Positions 1 to 13,000 of a DNA stretch of 64,000 nt are shown here, piece by piece; position 1 is the first letter of the stretch, and every line of letters begins with the position of its first letter. Origin of the DNA: Sympetrum striolatum. Its lineage: Eukaryota > Arthropoda > Insecta > Odonata > Libellulidae. Both the position numbers and the translations under genes were made by a program. The notes under the pieces are model-generated. The model ran no database searches and was not told the DNA's origin. It was given only the letters and a program-made list of their open reading frames with translations. The stretch covers positions 51,344,939 through 51,408,938 of the forward strand of contig OX388351.1 of assembly GCA_947579665.1 (NCBI GenBank). Direction: 5' to 3'.

Positions 1-1574
1 AGAGGGAAGATAATAAAATGTAATCCCTGCGCACTTAATGTAGTTGATTAGAATTCGCGTGTTAGTGAATTAAATACGGTTTCCATCCTTTTTCGTGAAC
101 GGTAAGAAACGTTTCTAAGAACAGTATCCCATTCAGTAATTGGACAAAGTAACTCTTAAAACACGATGTGATGAAATCTTGGAGGGGAAATGAAGCCCAC
201 GTTTACTTACTACGTGGTAACATTGTGGCTCGATGGCTTGAGAAACAAAATATCATGTATCGATTGGAAAAACAAAGAAAGGGCAAGTGGGTGGTATATA
301 AAGAAAGGATGGATGCTGGAGTGATGGAGTATTGGGAAATAGGGAAGCTTAGACAATGTTTGCAGATGAAATTAAGGAAAGGACCTGATATCAAGAAGCA
401 AACAAATGGCCTAAAGGAAATTTCTCACGACGATTTTGGACCTACCTCAAGATTATGTACATTGCAACCTCATTCTGTTAGCTATATGAATTAAATAAAA
501 GAATTTGTGAAATTTTTTATACGTAAAGTATTATTAAGTTGTATTTCCTCATGTTTAAAATGTAAATAATCGACTACCGGAGACCTAAGAAGAAGACAGT
601 AATATTCATCGAATACTCTATCAGGTGAATAGTATCTTCCAAATTCTCACTTCAAACAGAGCGTAAAGAACAACGGTAAAACAAGGCAGAGGAAAGAAAA
701 TCGCCAACTAATTGTGCATCTTTTAGCAGCGATGTAATTAATGATATTTGATTGGTTTACTGTTTATGAAAGGATAGCCATATGTTTGCAGCATGATTAC
801 CAAAGTTTCGATTTCATGATCATTTGTGGGTCAAAAATTCCTATCTCTTGGGAGGATATGAGTTGCAACACTCTTTACACAAAGGTAACAGATCATTGTT
901 AATTTGCAATATCTCCCTAGATTCAGTTTATTTAGTTTTATCAACATGATCATTCCGTTTCAAAGTTACTTCCAGTGATAGGAAAAGCGTATGAAGGGAA
1001 TATCAGTTAGAATAGAAAGTAGACAACGGCCTCGATTGTATAATATAGTGCCATGAAAGTACCAAGACCCTAGATGTATATTCATTATAAGACCACCACT
1101 AGACCTTTGTGTTTTTTTGATTGTTAAGTCAACCATTACTTAGATCCAAGGTCACAAATTGAATCTTATATTAAAAATTTGTTGGTGTGTAACATTATAT
1201 GATTGCTTTAATAGCTGCTTCAAAAACAAGTTTGAACGTTATCTGCATATATGAGATTTTCCTACATAATTATGAATTAGATTACATTCCAAAAACGTAT
1301 ATTCTAATTCATTAATGCGGTGAACCGCGTGACCGATTAGTCATCAATAACATTTGGGGATTAAATTAGATTAAAGACATTTTATTTTTAAAGAGTTACG
1401 TATATAAAATGTTTTACTCATGATGATCTCTTTGAATATTATCAGACAGAGATATTTGACTAATTAAATTAGAAATGACGTGTCGTTCACGGGAATAATC
1501 TACCGTGGTTTTCCTTGCAACATGGAAAGTGAAAGTAATCGTAAAGGATAAGTAAATGGGATGTATAGACTCAC
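1..1574 (-). other. Nrx-1 intron after the EGF2 exon (partial)
   Basis: AT-rich. I looked for the phase-1 LNS4 exon on the minus strand and did not find it. The small open frames near 170-500 on both strands resemble nothing known to me. Confidence 0.75.
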
Positions 1575-1721
1575 CTTTGGCGCACGTTGGTCCGGAGTAA
1601 GCTGTTGAAGAGCAGTCGCATATGAAGCGGTTCCATCCCTCCAAGCACTTGCCGCCGTGTAGACAAGGGGATGGGTGAATGCACTGATGCGAAAGGAGGC
1701 GGCACCACGGCTTGACGGAGG
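1575..1721 (-). CDS. Nrx-1: Nrx-1 exon: second EGF repeat
   Basis: 147 nt, phase 1 at both ends. The acceptor is CTTCCACAG|CC and the donor AAAG|GTGAGT. It encodes ASVKPWCRLLSHQCIHPSPC, then LHGGKCLEGWNRFICDCS and GPTCAK. The first cysteine closes LNS3. The next six (HQC, SPC, GKC, FIC, DC, PTC) form a complete EGF module. GWNRFICDCSxTxxxGPTC matches EGF2 of alpha-neurexins (GWNRYVCDCSGTGYLGRSC in vertebrates) better than EGF1 or EGF3. Because both borders are phase 1, this is a symmetric module exon whose skipping would keep the frame. The LNS4 exon that should follow is not recognisable in 1-1574. Confidence 0.93.
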
Positions 1722-4041
1722 CTGTGGAAGGCGGAGTCATGTTTATTCATTCGATCGACGGATGTGTTGGGACGCATCAGAGAGAATGATTAAACCTCGT
1801 AAATAGAGGAGACAAGGAAAAATAAACCACCGACGGGACGTCCGGGGGGATTTTTTCGCTTTTTCATAAAACTGCGCGCCAATCTCTAGGAGATTCAAGG
1901 GGTTAAAAGATAAAAGCAGCACGGCGCTGAGATCCAGCGCCGCCGTCTTTAAAGTTTCGGATGAAAAGATGGTTTTTTCCGGAGGTGTTTCATGCAAGGG
2001 AAGGATGTGAAACCAGGGAAAGGAACGCTGTCGATTTTTCTTACTTTAAATACTATTTATAATGTGACTAACATGGGGGAAAATAGTCGAACGAAGAAAC
2101 AAGTATTAAATAGTAAAAAATAAGAAAAGTGACTCGATTTATTATTTTTAAAATTCAGTATCAGAATTAGTATTCAGAGGGAACTTGTATTTTCTTAGTT
2201 TAGTGACCTTAGTGACAGAAGTGCCTTTAGTTGACAACGTATTTTGAGCGAAATATGTTGGTAAAATTGATTTTACTCGGTTCTTAATGGTATTTCGCAG
2301 TTAATGTGCCGAAAGCGATTTACCTCGTACTTTTTTGACATTATTTCTAAATAAAGCCTTTACCTTTCAGGCAAATTAAGTGCATCAAGAAGTTTTAGTG
2401 GTACGAAAATGTTTCATAGAGGAAAATGATCACATTTATAAAGAAAAAAATATGGGAAATATTCCATTCTTTCTTTGTCCAAGAAACTGAATGCCACACT
2501 TACAGTATATGTAATGAGCATGAAAGTAAGCTTAAGGCGAATAGAGCGTAATTACTTAGTTTAGGCTTAGAGCGTGGTTTAACGTACAGTGTACTAAAAG
2601 CTGAAACATTTTGTTATTTTTAATCATCTAATGTGGTCCTCGAATAATTATTCTTGTTAAGTAAGCATCAAATGCTTCTTATTTCGTCATTTTTTCATGT
2701 GAAAGTTTTCAACGGAAGATTATGGATATTCTTGAACTATTAAAAAATTTCGTATATTATTTTATTTGTAGTCCTACAAACCAACGATTACGTAGTCATG
2801 CGAAAGAAATGTAATAGAAAATATCTAGACACATCCTTAAGGTTAAGCAGCCGGTGCATCATTTGTGTACCGTTGTGTGCGTACAATTCAGGGGCTTAGA
2901 GTAGTCGCAAACTTGCAGATAGATTTTAGAACTGATATGAGCTAGTGAATTCTTTAGTTGCTCCTAAAGCTCTTTCTCAGCTCCCAATTAGGTTGATTTT
3001 TTCTATAAATGAATTGGTTGAACGAGTAAATTTACCTTGTTTTTCAAGAATTGTTGCTGGAAAAGTGATACAAAATTGGTGAATAAATAAGGTAGCTCAT
3101 CGTGTATTGAATTTGTCGAATTCTCATTGTCTAATCAACAGAACAATCGCGATCGACCGATCATTTGTGTTTGTTTGCTCTTTTGCGCTTGGACGTGAAT
3201 CCAATTTACGCAACGGATTTCTCAATCCAAAGAGATGACTACTATATTATAACCACCTCTAATTTTTCTTGGCGGAGATCATGTAGGATAACATAACACC
3301 AAAAGTTTAGTCATTCGTGTTTTCCGGCAATTTTAAATCGTTATCTCTGTGCGTCTTAGTCACTAATTTAATGCGAGTCAATCGCAAACAAGAAAGCTAA
3401 AAGGTGTTTTATTCATGAATTAAAAAATGTACAGAGAAAGGCTGTACGCTTCGAAAGGAATCGTCAAAAGCAGCGAGCTTTACTCAGTTGCTTCAGGATG
3501 CAGAAGGCGGAAGATGTTAAGTAAAAACTTAATTACTTGATTAATTCAGGTAAAGTACGTTCTCAGAGCATATAGTCGATATTATGCGTCCACCCTGTTG
3601 CATAAGTCGTTCATACACAGCGAGGAAAGTCAGGGTAATAGATGCTAGAACCAGTTGCTTCAAAAATTAATTTTTTCCAGGTACAGTACGTGAAACTAAT
3701 GGATTAGGGAAGGAGAGTCATGCACTCTTTGCAACGCGCTAAAAGGCGGCTTGCAGGGTATATACGTAAATGTAGGATGGTTACCCCTGGAACATATAAA
3801 ACATTCTTAATAATATAATCAATATGAGTTGGCCGGATGTATATATATTGCAGGGAATATATATAAATGTAGGAAGGTTATCCCTGGAACATATAAAACA
3901 TTCTTAGTAATATAATCAATATGAGTTGGCCTGGTGTAGTGGAAAGGCATGACAAAGCTTTAGATGAACCAAATTGTTATCTGTATAATATGAAATTGAT
4001 ATAACACTCAGATTACGAACCTCACTGTCGTCACGCCGAGT

Positions 4042-4072
<31 letters not shown>

Positions 4073-7000
4073 TAAAAGGACTTCATTAGGGCGAAATTGA
4101 GACTAAGAAGTCTCTTCTTACATCTAACCCTTACGGAGTAAGGACTTGGGCCCCAAGAAAGAAATTAATGAATATTGAATAAGGATAGTGATTAATAAAA
4201 AAAAGTGTCTCGCATTACAGAATGACTAGGACCGCGAACAAACAAAAATTATATCCCAATAAGATTTGGTAGGAAAACAACGAAGCGAACGTCAGTAGAG
4301 ACGGAACTAGAAAACTGAAAATCAAAGCGTATAGGCTTGGAGAACAGCAGTATATTACAGTGGCATGCAGAACGAAATGACTTTTTCTGTACTTAGAATT
4401 ACTCCTTTATAAGAGCGATAAAAGGTTCACAATATAGAGGATATTGAGTACTGAGCCGAGTCCCAAAAGACCGGCAGTGCTATTAAGTCCGATGATTCCT
4501 ATAATTTAAATTCGGGAATACTTTTGCAGTTAAATTTTAATTCTAAATATGTTCTCTATGAATACGTTAATTTCAATAACGGCATAATATAATCGAAATA
4601 ATTATTTTCGAAATGTACAGGGTGTTTACCGGGAACCGCATGTTTTTGGATTGGGTAGTACACGGCAAGTAGCGGGGGATGGCAGTTGGGAAGGTCCTAT
4701 TGTGTAGAAGGGAGTTTTAAAGTTTTAGTTACACTCAAGATGTGGGACCTTGAGCACTTCGCTTTTGTTTTGTTAAAAAATACATTTTTGATTCAAAATT
4801 AAAAAAAATGTGGCTTTTTGAAAACCACGCGGTTCCCGGTATACACCCTGTATTTCTCGGGTCGCCGATGACCAGAGATCCGTACTCCGAGTGATAAGAA
4901 CGGTTTGATTCATTCATAACTTCAACGGTGACTCTATGAATGGTATCACATGAAGATTTAAAAGATATTCATGTTGATTACAGTTTCTATTCGAGATTAT
5001 ACTCACCACCGTCTTGCTTCCTCGCAAACCCAGCGATGTCTATGACTCTGCCGTTGATGACGAGGTCCCTGACGCATCCAACGAACCCACGCCGTAGGGA
5101 GACTGTCCAAATATTGGGAGGAATAGGCCCAGGGAGGCGAGAGCCCACTCCCCCTAACAGCAACGGCCCGTCCAGATCCAATTGGCTCGAGTCGCCTGAA
5201 AGACACACTTTCCTGATTAGAATTAACTCGTTTCACTTGGAGAGGACAGGGATAACTTAATGATGTGACTAGAAGAAATAATCTCTAAACTGCTAAACTG
5301 TGGGAAATTTCCAAGGAGGTACGGACATGAAAACATTCTGACGGGACTGGAACCCGGATCTCCCGGTTGCGGTGATTACACTCTTATGGAAGTATATTAA
5401 GCGGAATGTTTAGTTAATAACGTTTTGATGATGTACCCTAGCAGTAATTTTTCAATAACATCCGTCGCATAAGATGAATGAGATAGGAAATGAAATGTGA
5501 AAAGAATCAATTCAGCTCTTTTAATCTCGTAACAATCATTGTCTTTGCAAAGTTTTAATGACAAAGTCAAAAGATAAAACTTGTACACATTCCACAAATA
5601 GGACCCAAAAAGAGGTTTACCGGCTTTGGTGACCGAACACCATGGTCAGAACGTCTTAAGTTTTATCTTTTGACTTTGTCATTGAAAGTTTTTAATATGA
5701 ATTTCCACCAAGTAACGTTTGACAATATTTATGTAATTCTCTTCAAGTCCATTATTTATTAAATATGGATGTCTAAATTCATCGTAAGTAGTTAATATTT
5801 GAAATTTCAATGTCGAATACTTTTTAGGTAGGTGTACGCAAATTTGTATCGAAAGAAATCGATAAATACCCAGAAGCACTGTAGAATTACTATTGAATGA
5901 CAGGTAGATTTTCGGAGGTATTCAAGTATGTAACTATTTAAAAAAATGGAAAATATCATTTCGGCAAATGAATTCCGAACGAATAGCTTCATTAGCTGGG
6001 ATAAAACTGCGAATACTAGTGCGTTTCGCCTTTAGTTTAAAGGTGTTGAAAACTCACAATAGCTTTACTTGCCATTTTTTTCTTAGCAGAATATAGTATT
6101 GAACGTAATGAGAGGTAAGCTGAGAATGGGTGGCGATAGCAAGTTCGAAAATCTTTGATACTGCGGGACTGTCGAAAGATCGAGTATTGAATTAGGTAAT
6201 GGAGCGTTACTTGTGATGATTTGGAATAAATTGACGCAAACGCAGCACTCGATGTATTCGCTGCATTAACGCACTCTGCTTGTATAAGGTGTGACTCTCG
6301 CATTTTACGTCACCTTAATTCCAACGTTCGCTAATCTACCGTTCGAATTCGTCATCCCAAATTAGCGCTCCAAAGTTTGACTTTTTTCCCTCCAGGGAAA
6401 GGTCCCTTGAATTTTCTGTGAGGTTTGCGTGCTCCATTACAAACTGGGCTTTGCCGGCGGGAGCTTAGCTCCTGGCAGGGTCACCTTTGCCGAATTGGTC
6501 AAAGGGCAGGAGCCGAACGAACCAGTCCACAACATTGGGATCTTAAGTGAAAGAAATCCAACTCCCTTAGGTAGTGTCCCGAAAAAATCCCCGGTCCTTG
6601 GGCCATGGGTTAGGCCTAGGGCTGAACTCTCTCGGCCTCCGAAAATTATAGAGGTCACGCAACTTCGGAAAAAGGTTGAACCGAATATCGCCGAGGAGCC
6701 GTTATAAGATTCTGTCATGCTTGTAGCCGTGGTGTTTTTCTTTGATAAGTTTTCTTTCGCGAAGAATTGCGATTGATTGATCGGATGATTTGACTGCTCA
6801 TCCGTTAGAGATACGGGTTTAGCACTATTCGCCGCGCGTGTAATCATTTTATCGATTAATAAAGTACACGCACAATTTATGCTGTATTCTGAGTATTTAC
6901 TAATTTACTGTAATAACTTTTTCTACCCAACCGCAACAACTCAACGAAGGAATAGACCCTTCGGTTTTGAAACAAATGCCTATTTAACGGTATCATTAGG

Positions 7001-10000
7001 TATTAATATCCTACAAGATAGCATTCATTGAATATAATCAAAAATAGTGGTAACTGAACGGAAAATTCCCAAATATTCTATGAGTACAAGTAGAATTTTC
7101 ATTCCTGAAAAACTTGGCTTCAAAAGCATCGCGATATCTGAACAAACGCTTCCTCATTAGAGAGTAGGCAAATGATATTAATTTGTTTTGTTTAAATTCA
7201 TCTCTCCCTTGTCAACTGAAATTCAAACAAAGCTGTAGGCTTAGAAAAATCTATGCCCACGAAAGTGGACCCATGGAAATTAGGTTAATTTTGCATGGCA
7301 ATATACAACGTTACACTTTAAAATCACTTACAAGTACACTTTAAAATCATTAGAAAATCGCGACTTTTTCTTGAAAATTTACTGATTGTGAGTTCATATT
7401 AAAATCTTACAATTACCGCAACTTTGTTATTATTTGAAAAATTGATTACAATAACTGTAAGTTAATGAATACCATTTACTATTTTACTTAATACAACTTA
7501 TTGTGCTCTTACGTAATTTATTCCTGAAATTCTGTGAGAATAATATTTAGCATCGCAGGTTGAATCCTGATTGGTCGTACGACTTTTCATATCCGGTAAT
7601 TTGGTGATAGTAATTTTTGCTGGTTCTATAAGCTATAAACAAAATTTAATGAAACAGTCTTAGTTAGATAACATAATTGTATCCTAAAAAAGAAATTTTA
7701 AATAATGGAAAGCATAACAATATAACGTTAAAACGAAATAACGTTTTGATATCTTTTTGTTGTTTGAACATTTGGGAATCGTTCATCAGACCGACCCAAA
7801 AGATTACATGGAATTCTACAAGGAACTACGGGCCACTCTTTGAGGATCTACCATTGATTAATTTATGGTAAAGCGGCATTTCCCTTTCGTACTCCGCATC
7901 TTTCGTAAGCCGAGAAAATCTTACCAGGTGTTGAAAAGCGGACAGTCGTTCCGTCGACTGTCACGCTGCCTTCTCTCCCCTCTCTTCGCACCCAGATCTC
8001 GTGCCAAGCGCCGTCATCCACTCGTCCTGGAGCCGCCTTCACCCTTATACTCCCAGATCCAAGATCCAAATGAAGGTACAGGCGACCATCCAGTATCTCT
8101 AGGGCGAAGTACTCCTCCTAGAGAAAGATTAAATTATGTTTACCGGATAGCTTTGATTTTTATACCATGTAATTTAGATGTAGCTAACCTTCGTATATTT
8201 TAGCAAAATAATTCTTTATAACCCTGTTACGTGGTTCGGTCTTCTATTTTATAATTTTTACAGGTTAGTTAGCATTTTTCAGAAAAAATGACATTGCATT
8301 TCAATTGTATGAAAATATTTCCGTAAAATGTATAATTACGACTTTTTACGATGTTGGTATCTTAAAGAGAATTTATTGCTCAGTTGCTGCTTTTTGCAAT
8401 TACTTTGATGGAATTTCCTCGCCCACTTAAATTATTTATTCTAAGAACCCAACCTAAGCCCAGAAGAAAGATTACTCTACTACTGGTTGTTTGTAAGGGA
8501 ATCAACTGAAAAGTAATATTAATCTTAAACCTAAGTATAAGTGCAAAATTCGATTTACAGTGAAACCTCGGTTAACGAAGATAATTCATTCCAGAACCGA
8601 ATTTGATAGCCAAAATGCTCATTCCCATTAGTTACGAGATGTAATATAAACGAAAATACTACAAAATAACCACCAATTCATTTTACTGGTTAGAATAAGC
8701 TATAAACATTTCGCTTTAGCTGTTTCTGAATTTTTCGTACCTGCATACATCCGCAAGTATTCTTGGAAAATTCATTGACCGTATCAAATAAAAAAAACGG
8801 AGTTGTTTTAAGAAAATTCGTTCTTCTAGAGACGGTAACTATATCAAATACGTGGTGAAAATGCAAGTCATGGGACAAAATATTATGGAAGGCGATTCTT
8901 TGGAATTCATGCTTGAGTAGGTAGTCTGTAAAGTATCTTACATCAGGGGCAGGCATTCCTTCTCCAACTGCAGCCATTCCGTTGAACATAAGAAGACTGT
9001 CTGGTTCGTTGGTACGCATTTTGAGTGATATGGAACCAGAATGAGGAGAGTCCCATGGTGGAAGAATCTGAAACATAAAAAATCCAAAAGTGAGTCGATA
9101 GCATTGGAGTGATTTGATGAAATAGAAATATTAACTTATGAGTTAATCATGAAAGACGAAGGATTTATGAGGTTTTTGTGTCGTTTCGTAAACCCCGATT
9201 TATTTGCTAAAGACTTTCTATGGCGCTTAAGTGACAGTAATAAGATTTAATACTCATTACATTGGTATAGTCGAGAGTAACCTCAAGATATCATTGCTAC
9301 AAGCATTTTATATAATTTATGCATTATTCTTACACATTTTTTGTCCCAAATTTTGAAATTTTAATTAATCTTACTGAATTATATCAACAGAAAGAGAGCA
9401 CAATCTAAGGTGTACTAAACGTAAGATAAATCATCTCTTATTGGTACTATCAGCTTAGTGAAAATATTAACAAGTTCGATTTATTTCAGAAATGACTACT
9501 TTATAAATCTGGATGGCAGAATGAATATTAGTTAAAATACATTCACTTCATTAGGCACTAGTATTTTTATTTTCACAGATCAAAGTTCTTTAGTCAAAAA
9601 TGATCGCGAATTCCCATAATTTATTTTATCGTTTAGGTTTTATTAACTCTTATACAATTTGTAATATATCTTTTACGAAAAGGATAGCAATAGTATCTTC
9701 AATTACATAACTTTAATAATAATGATATTAATATTAATAATTCCGTCTCTTTTCATGAGCGAATTTTAACCTTTGAAGACCATTCTTCCAACTAACCCCT
9801 TTTTTATATTAGTATTTTTTCAGTTTTCCTTTAATAAAAACAACATACACATACAAAAATTCCCTAACCAGAAAAAATCCGATTACCCCGGATTCGAACC
9901 AGGGACCGTGAGGGTGGAGCGTTAGCCCGCTAGCGTGCTAACTTAAGGGAAAGTTTGAGCTGTATAGGTATAGCTATTCTTCATTCGATGGTGTTGAATC

Positions 10001-13000
10001 AAATTTTCACCGGGAACTGAAGATGACTTACTAATGATTCTTCTTTGAAGGAGTATATATATTTGATGCCCTTACCAGATGAGATTCGCCGGTAGTGAAA
10101 GTAACTGGCTCAGCAGCCTCTACTTCCTGACACATGAACTCTGGTCTCCCAGCCACGGAGATCAGTTTGCTCCCCGTCCGCACTAAATCGATTAGATTCA
10201 GTTTCAGAGTATCGGCGGTGAATTCCACCTGGCAAAACAAGTACAATTATTAGCAAATGGAGATAATCAGACGGGTTCTAGTTTATAGCAGACAATAACC
10301 CTTCGTAATTAAGTAAAGTGAAAACAATGTTTTCACCGTCTTCATTTCTTCTCCCCGAACGAGTTAATCAGTGAAATAAAGGAGAAAGAGCGTTCATAAT
10401 TTCGGAAATTCAAAGAGTTACTTATTTCCGTGCGTAATTTTTTTCAATCCAAGTATAGATTGCTCATAAAAATGTCTATCTTTCCGTTTTCTTTTCTCTA
10501 ATTTACTAAAATACAAATCAGGAGTAAATGTTATTTAAGGAGATATTAGTATGCTATCGTATTAGATTAAGTTGAATAAGGAGAATTTATAGCTAGAAAA
10601 TAATTTCATAAATCCCTGGATTCATTGGAGAGAATAGAAGGCAAAAATCTCCTCACAAATGAATGGTAACTTAAAAATGTATGATTGAGTAATTTCCTTT
10701 GGTAAAATAATCTGTTTATAAAGAGGATATATTGTTTAAAAACATCCCTTCGTGACATCGCTGCTCATTAGAACATATGTTGACTATGAGAGTTATATTG
10801 ACTATAAGAAATATATTGACTGTTGCTCGTTGAAAATTAACATTGGTGACAGTAAATTACACTTTTCGTCGATCTTAACCTGAACTTTTGAAATTTTGAA
10901 ATTGTTTTCTTTAAATTAATCCAATTTCTTTTGAATTGAAATAAAAAAACGGAGTTCGGCATGATTTTTAATTTTTTCTCTATGGATCTATTTTAAGCCG
11001 TGCTTCTTTGTGTGCAGTATTAACGAAGAGAAATCAAGAAAATAGATTCCTCTGCATGAATTTTAATTTATTCTCTGTCTATCTTGTCTACATTTGTGCA
11101 CAATTATTACACATCTATATAAAAGTTGGTTTGTTAATGGAAAAACCTGTGGCAGAAAATCATTTGCGTCGTTTGTTTACATATAAAGAAAGGACTAGAA
11201 GTACGGAAGCAAGATTTTCACTTGAATCACACGCGTATTAAACTTCATCGAACATATTGCCCCGCGAACTAGGGAGCGAGTCCGCGGAGGAACTTTAAAT
11301 CAATTTCATTATCCGCAGAACATCGATCGGAGTCCTTGAAATCCAAAGCGAACGAAAGGGGAGGGAAAGAAAGAGAGATGTTAATGATGTCCCATCAACC
11401 TCTCTCCCTTCCGCTGACACAGACAGCTTTGAAGCCCTCGTTAAAACAATTAAACTCTCATAGGTAAAGGAATTAGCTCGATCGCTCTACGCCGGCCTTT
11501 AAAGGCACTTGGGAGTTAAAAAAAGAAAACGTTACGCTTCTCTTTTCATCCCGAGTCGCGGGACTAGTCGCTCGTGGAATCGGAACGTGTTTCGTTGGCA
11601 GAGACATCTGGCGGAATTGATTGTGGGCGCAGATACAAACCTTTCGCAAGCATCCGACGAAGTTGGAGTGGGCTTTTGATCCTCGGAGCGAGCGGGGATC
11701 TTCGCTGCCGCCCACGTACACCAGACTGGATGAGAGGAAGGAGAATGTCCCGGCGGTGTGGGAGTGCTCCGAGTACATGCCGTCGACCACCACCGACACC
11801 TGATAGGGTGTTGCGAAAGACCAGGTTAAATTGTTGGAAATGAAGAGGAGGAAATGTTCGCAAATACAAAATAAGGCCACGGGGAGTATAAAAACCACAG
11901 AACATATGTTAACTATGTTGAGCATCCTTATAAAGCTGGCAGATGGCCATTGGATAGCCTTAAAACACATATCGACTTATTTAGATAGTATTACACGTAT
12001 GGGTTAATTTTAGGGGAAAGGTTTACAGAAATAGAAGGATACCTTTTGAAAGAGTATAACCAAAAATCTGCTATTAACCCTTTCAATCCCAAGCCAATTT
12101 GAATATTGTCGCGCAGAAATCCCACGAATTATCGGACTGAAATTTCTGTTTTTTATGTATTAAGTTAAGTGCTTTATTTTTGATGTTAGAGGAATGTAAA
12201 TTTAAACTGGAATAGGCAAAATATAGCCAAATATAATTTTAGAATTAAAATTTTTCTATATCACCAAATTTAGCAATTAATAATATTAATAATAAATATT
12301 TTTCACATATTTTATTGATTTTATAAACTCCTCGTTCAGTTACACATATTAATTATATTAACTAAGGTTAACTATTACTATAGCTACAAAAATAAAATGC
12401 ATACCCGAACTGTTGACATATTTTATTTTCAACGCGTAATCGCTTATGTAAAGTCTTTATGTTGGCTAAAGCTCATAAATTAGCTTCACAATCCTCACAA
12501 CGATGGACAGATAACATTTTATGTTTACAATATATATCCAAATCCCTCATAATTAGATTCTTTATTGTATTATTATTTTTATATGTCATTATATTTTTAT
12601 TATTTTAACCGGAGATATTCTACAAGAGCAAACCTTACTGCTAAGCTTTGCAGACTGTGCAATAAAGAATGTATCTTCTATATTAACTTGACCAGAGATG
12701 CCAGTTTATTTTTGAAAATGTATTCCGAATTTATTCCGAAAAGTAGCATAAACATCGCTAAGCCCCTAAAAATATCGCCGTAAAATATGCTAAATATAAA
12801 TTTTCTCGAAGAAATATAAATAAGTTATTATTATTATTATTTATTATATTAGATATCACTTGAAATATTTATTTTGAGCCTTAATGTAGTAAAAACAATT
12901 TTTTTTGCCATGTTGATGTATTGAAATTTATTATAATGCCGAAGATGTTAGATTTAGCAGAAGTGGGTTTTTATACCAGGTCGTGCTAGACAGAGCGTAA

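Larger units (their letters stand above)
1722..5006 (-). other. Nrx-1 intron between LNS3 end and EGF2 exons
   Basis: About 3.3 kb. It contains the duplicated block 3751-3930, a TAA microsatellite with a retroelement-like tail (4036-4140) and a MITE (4616-4852). I see nothing coding. Confidence 0.8.
5196..7924 (-). other. Nrx-1 intron inside LNS3
   Basis: About 2.7 kb. It contains the foldback 5549-5692 and a GC-richer patch at 6420-6850 with overlapping open frames on both strands. Neither frame resembles a known protein, and codon bias is not evident. Confidence 0.8.

Noticed and set aside
6429..6847. Overlapping open frames of 92 (plus) and 136 (minus) codons in an Nrx-1 intron
   Set aside because: They mirror each other on opposite strands, resemble no family I know, and lack clear splice or promoter context. 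The length is explained by local GC content.
8690..8941. Extension of the LNS3 exon past its donor
   Set aside because: The frame is open but loses neurexin similarity exactly at CCTGAT|GTAAGA, and splicing there joins in phase to the next LNS3 exon.
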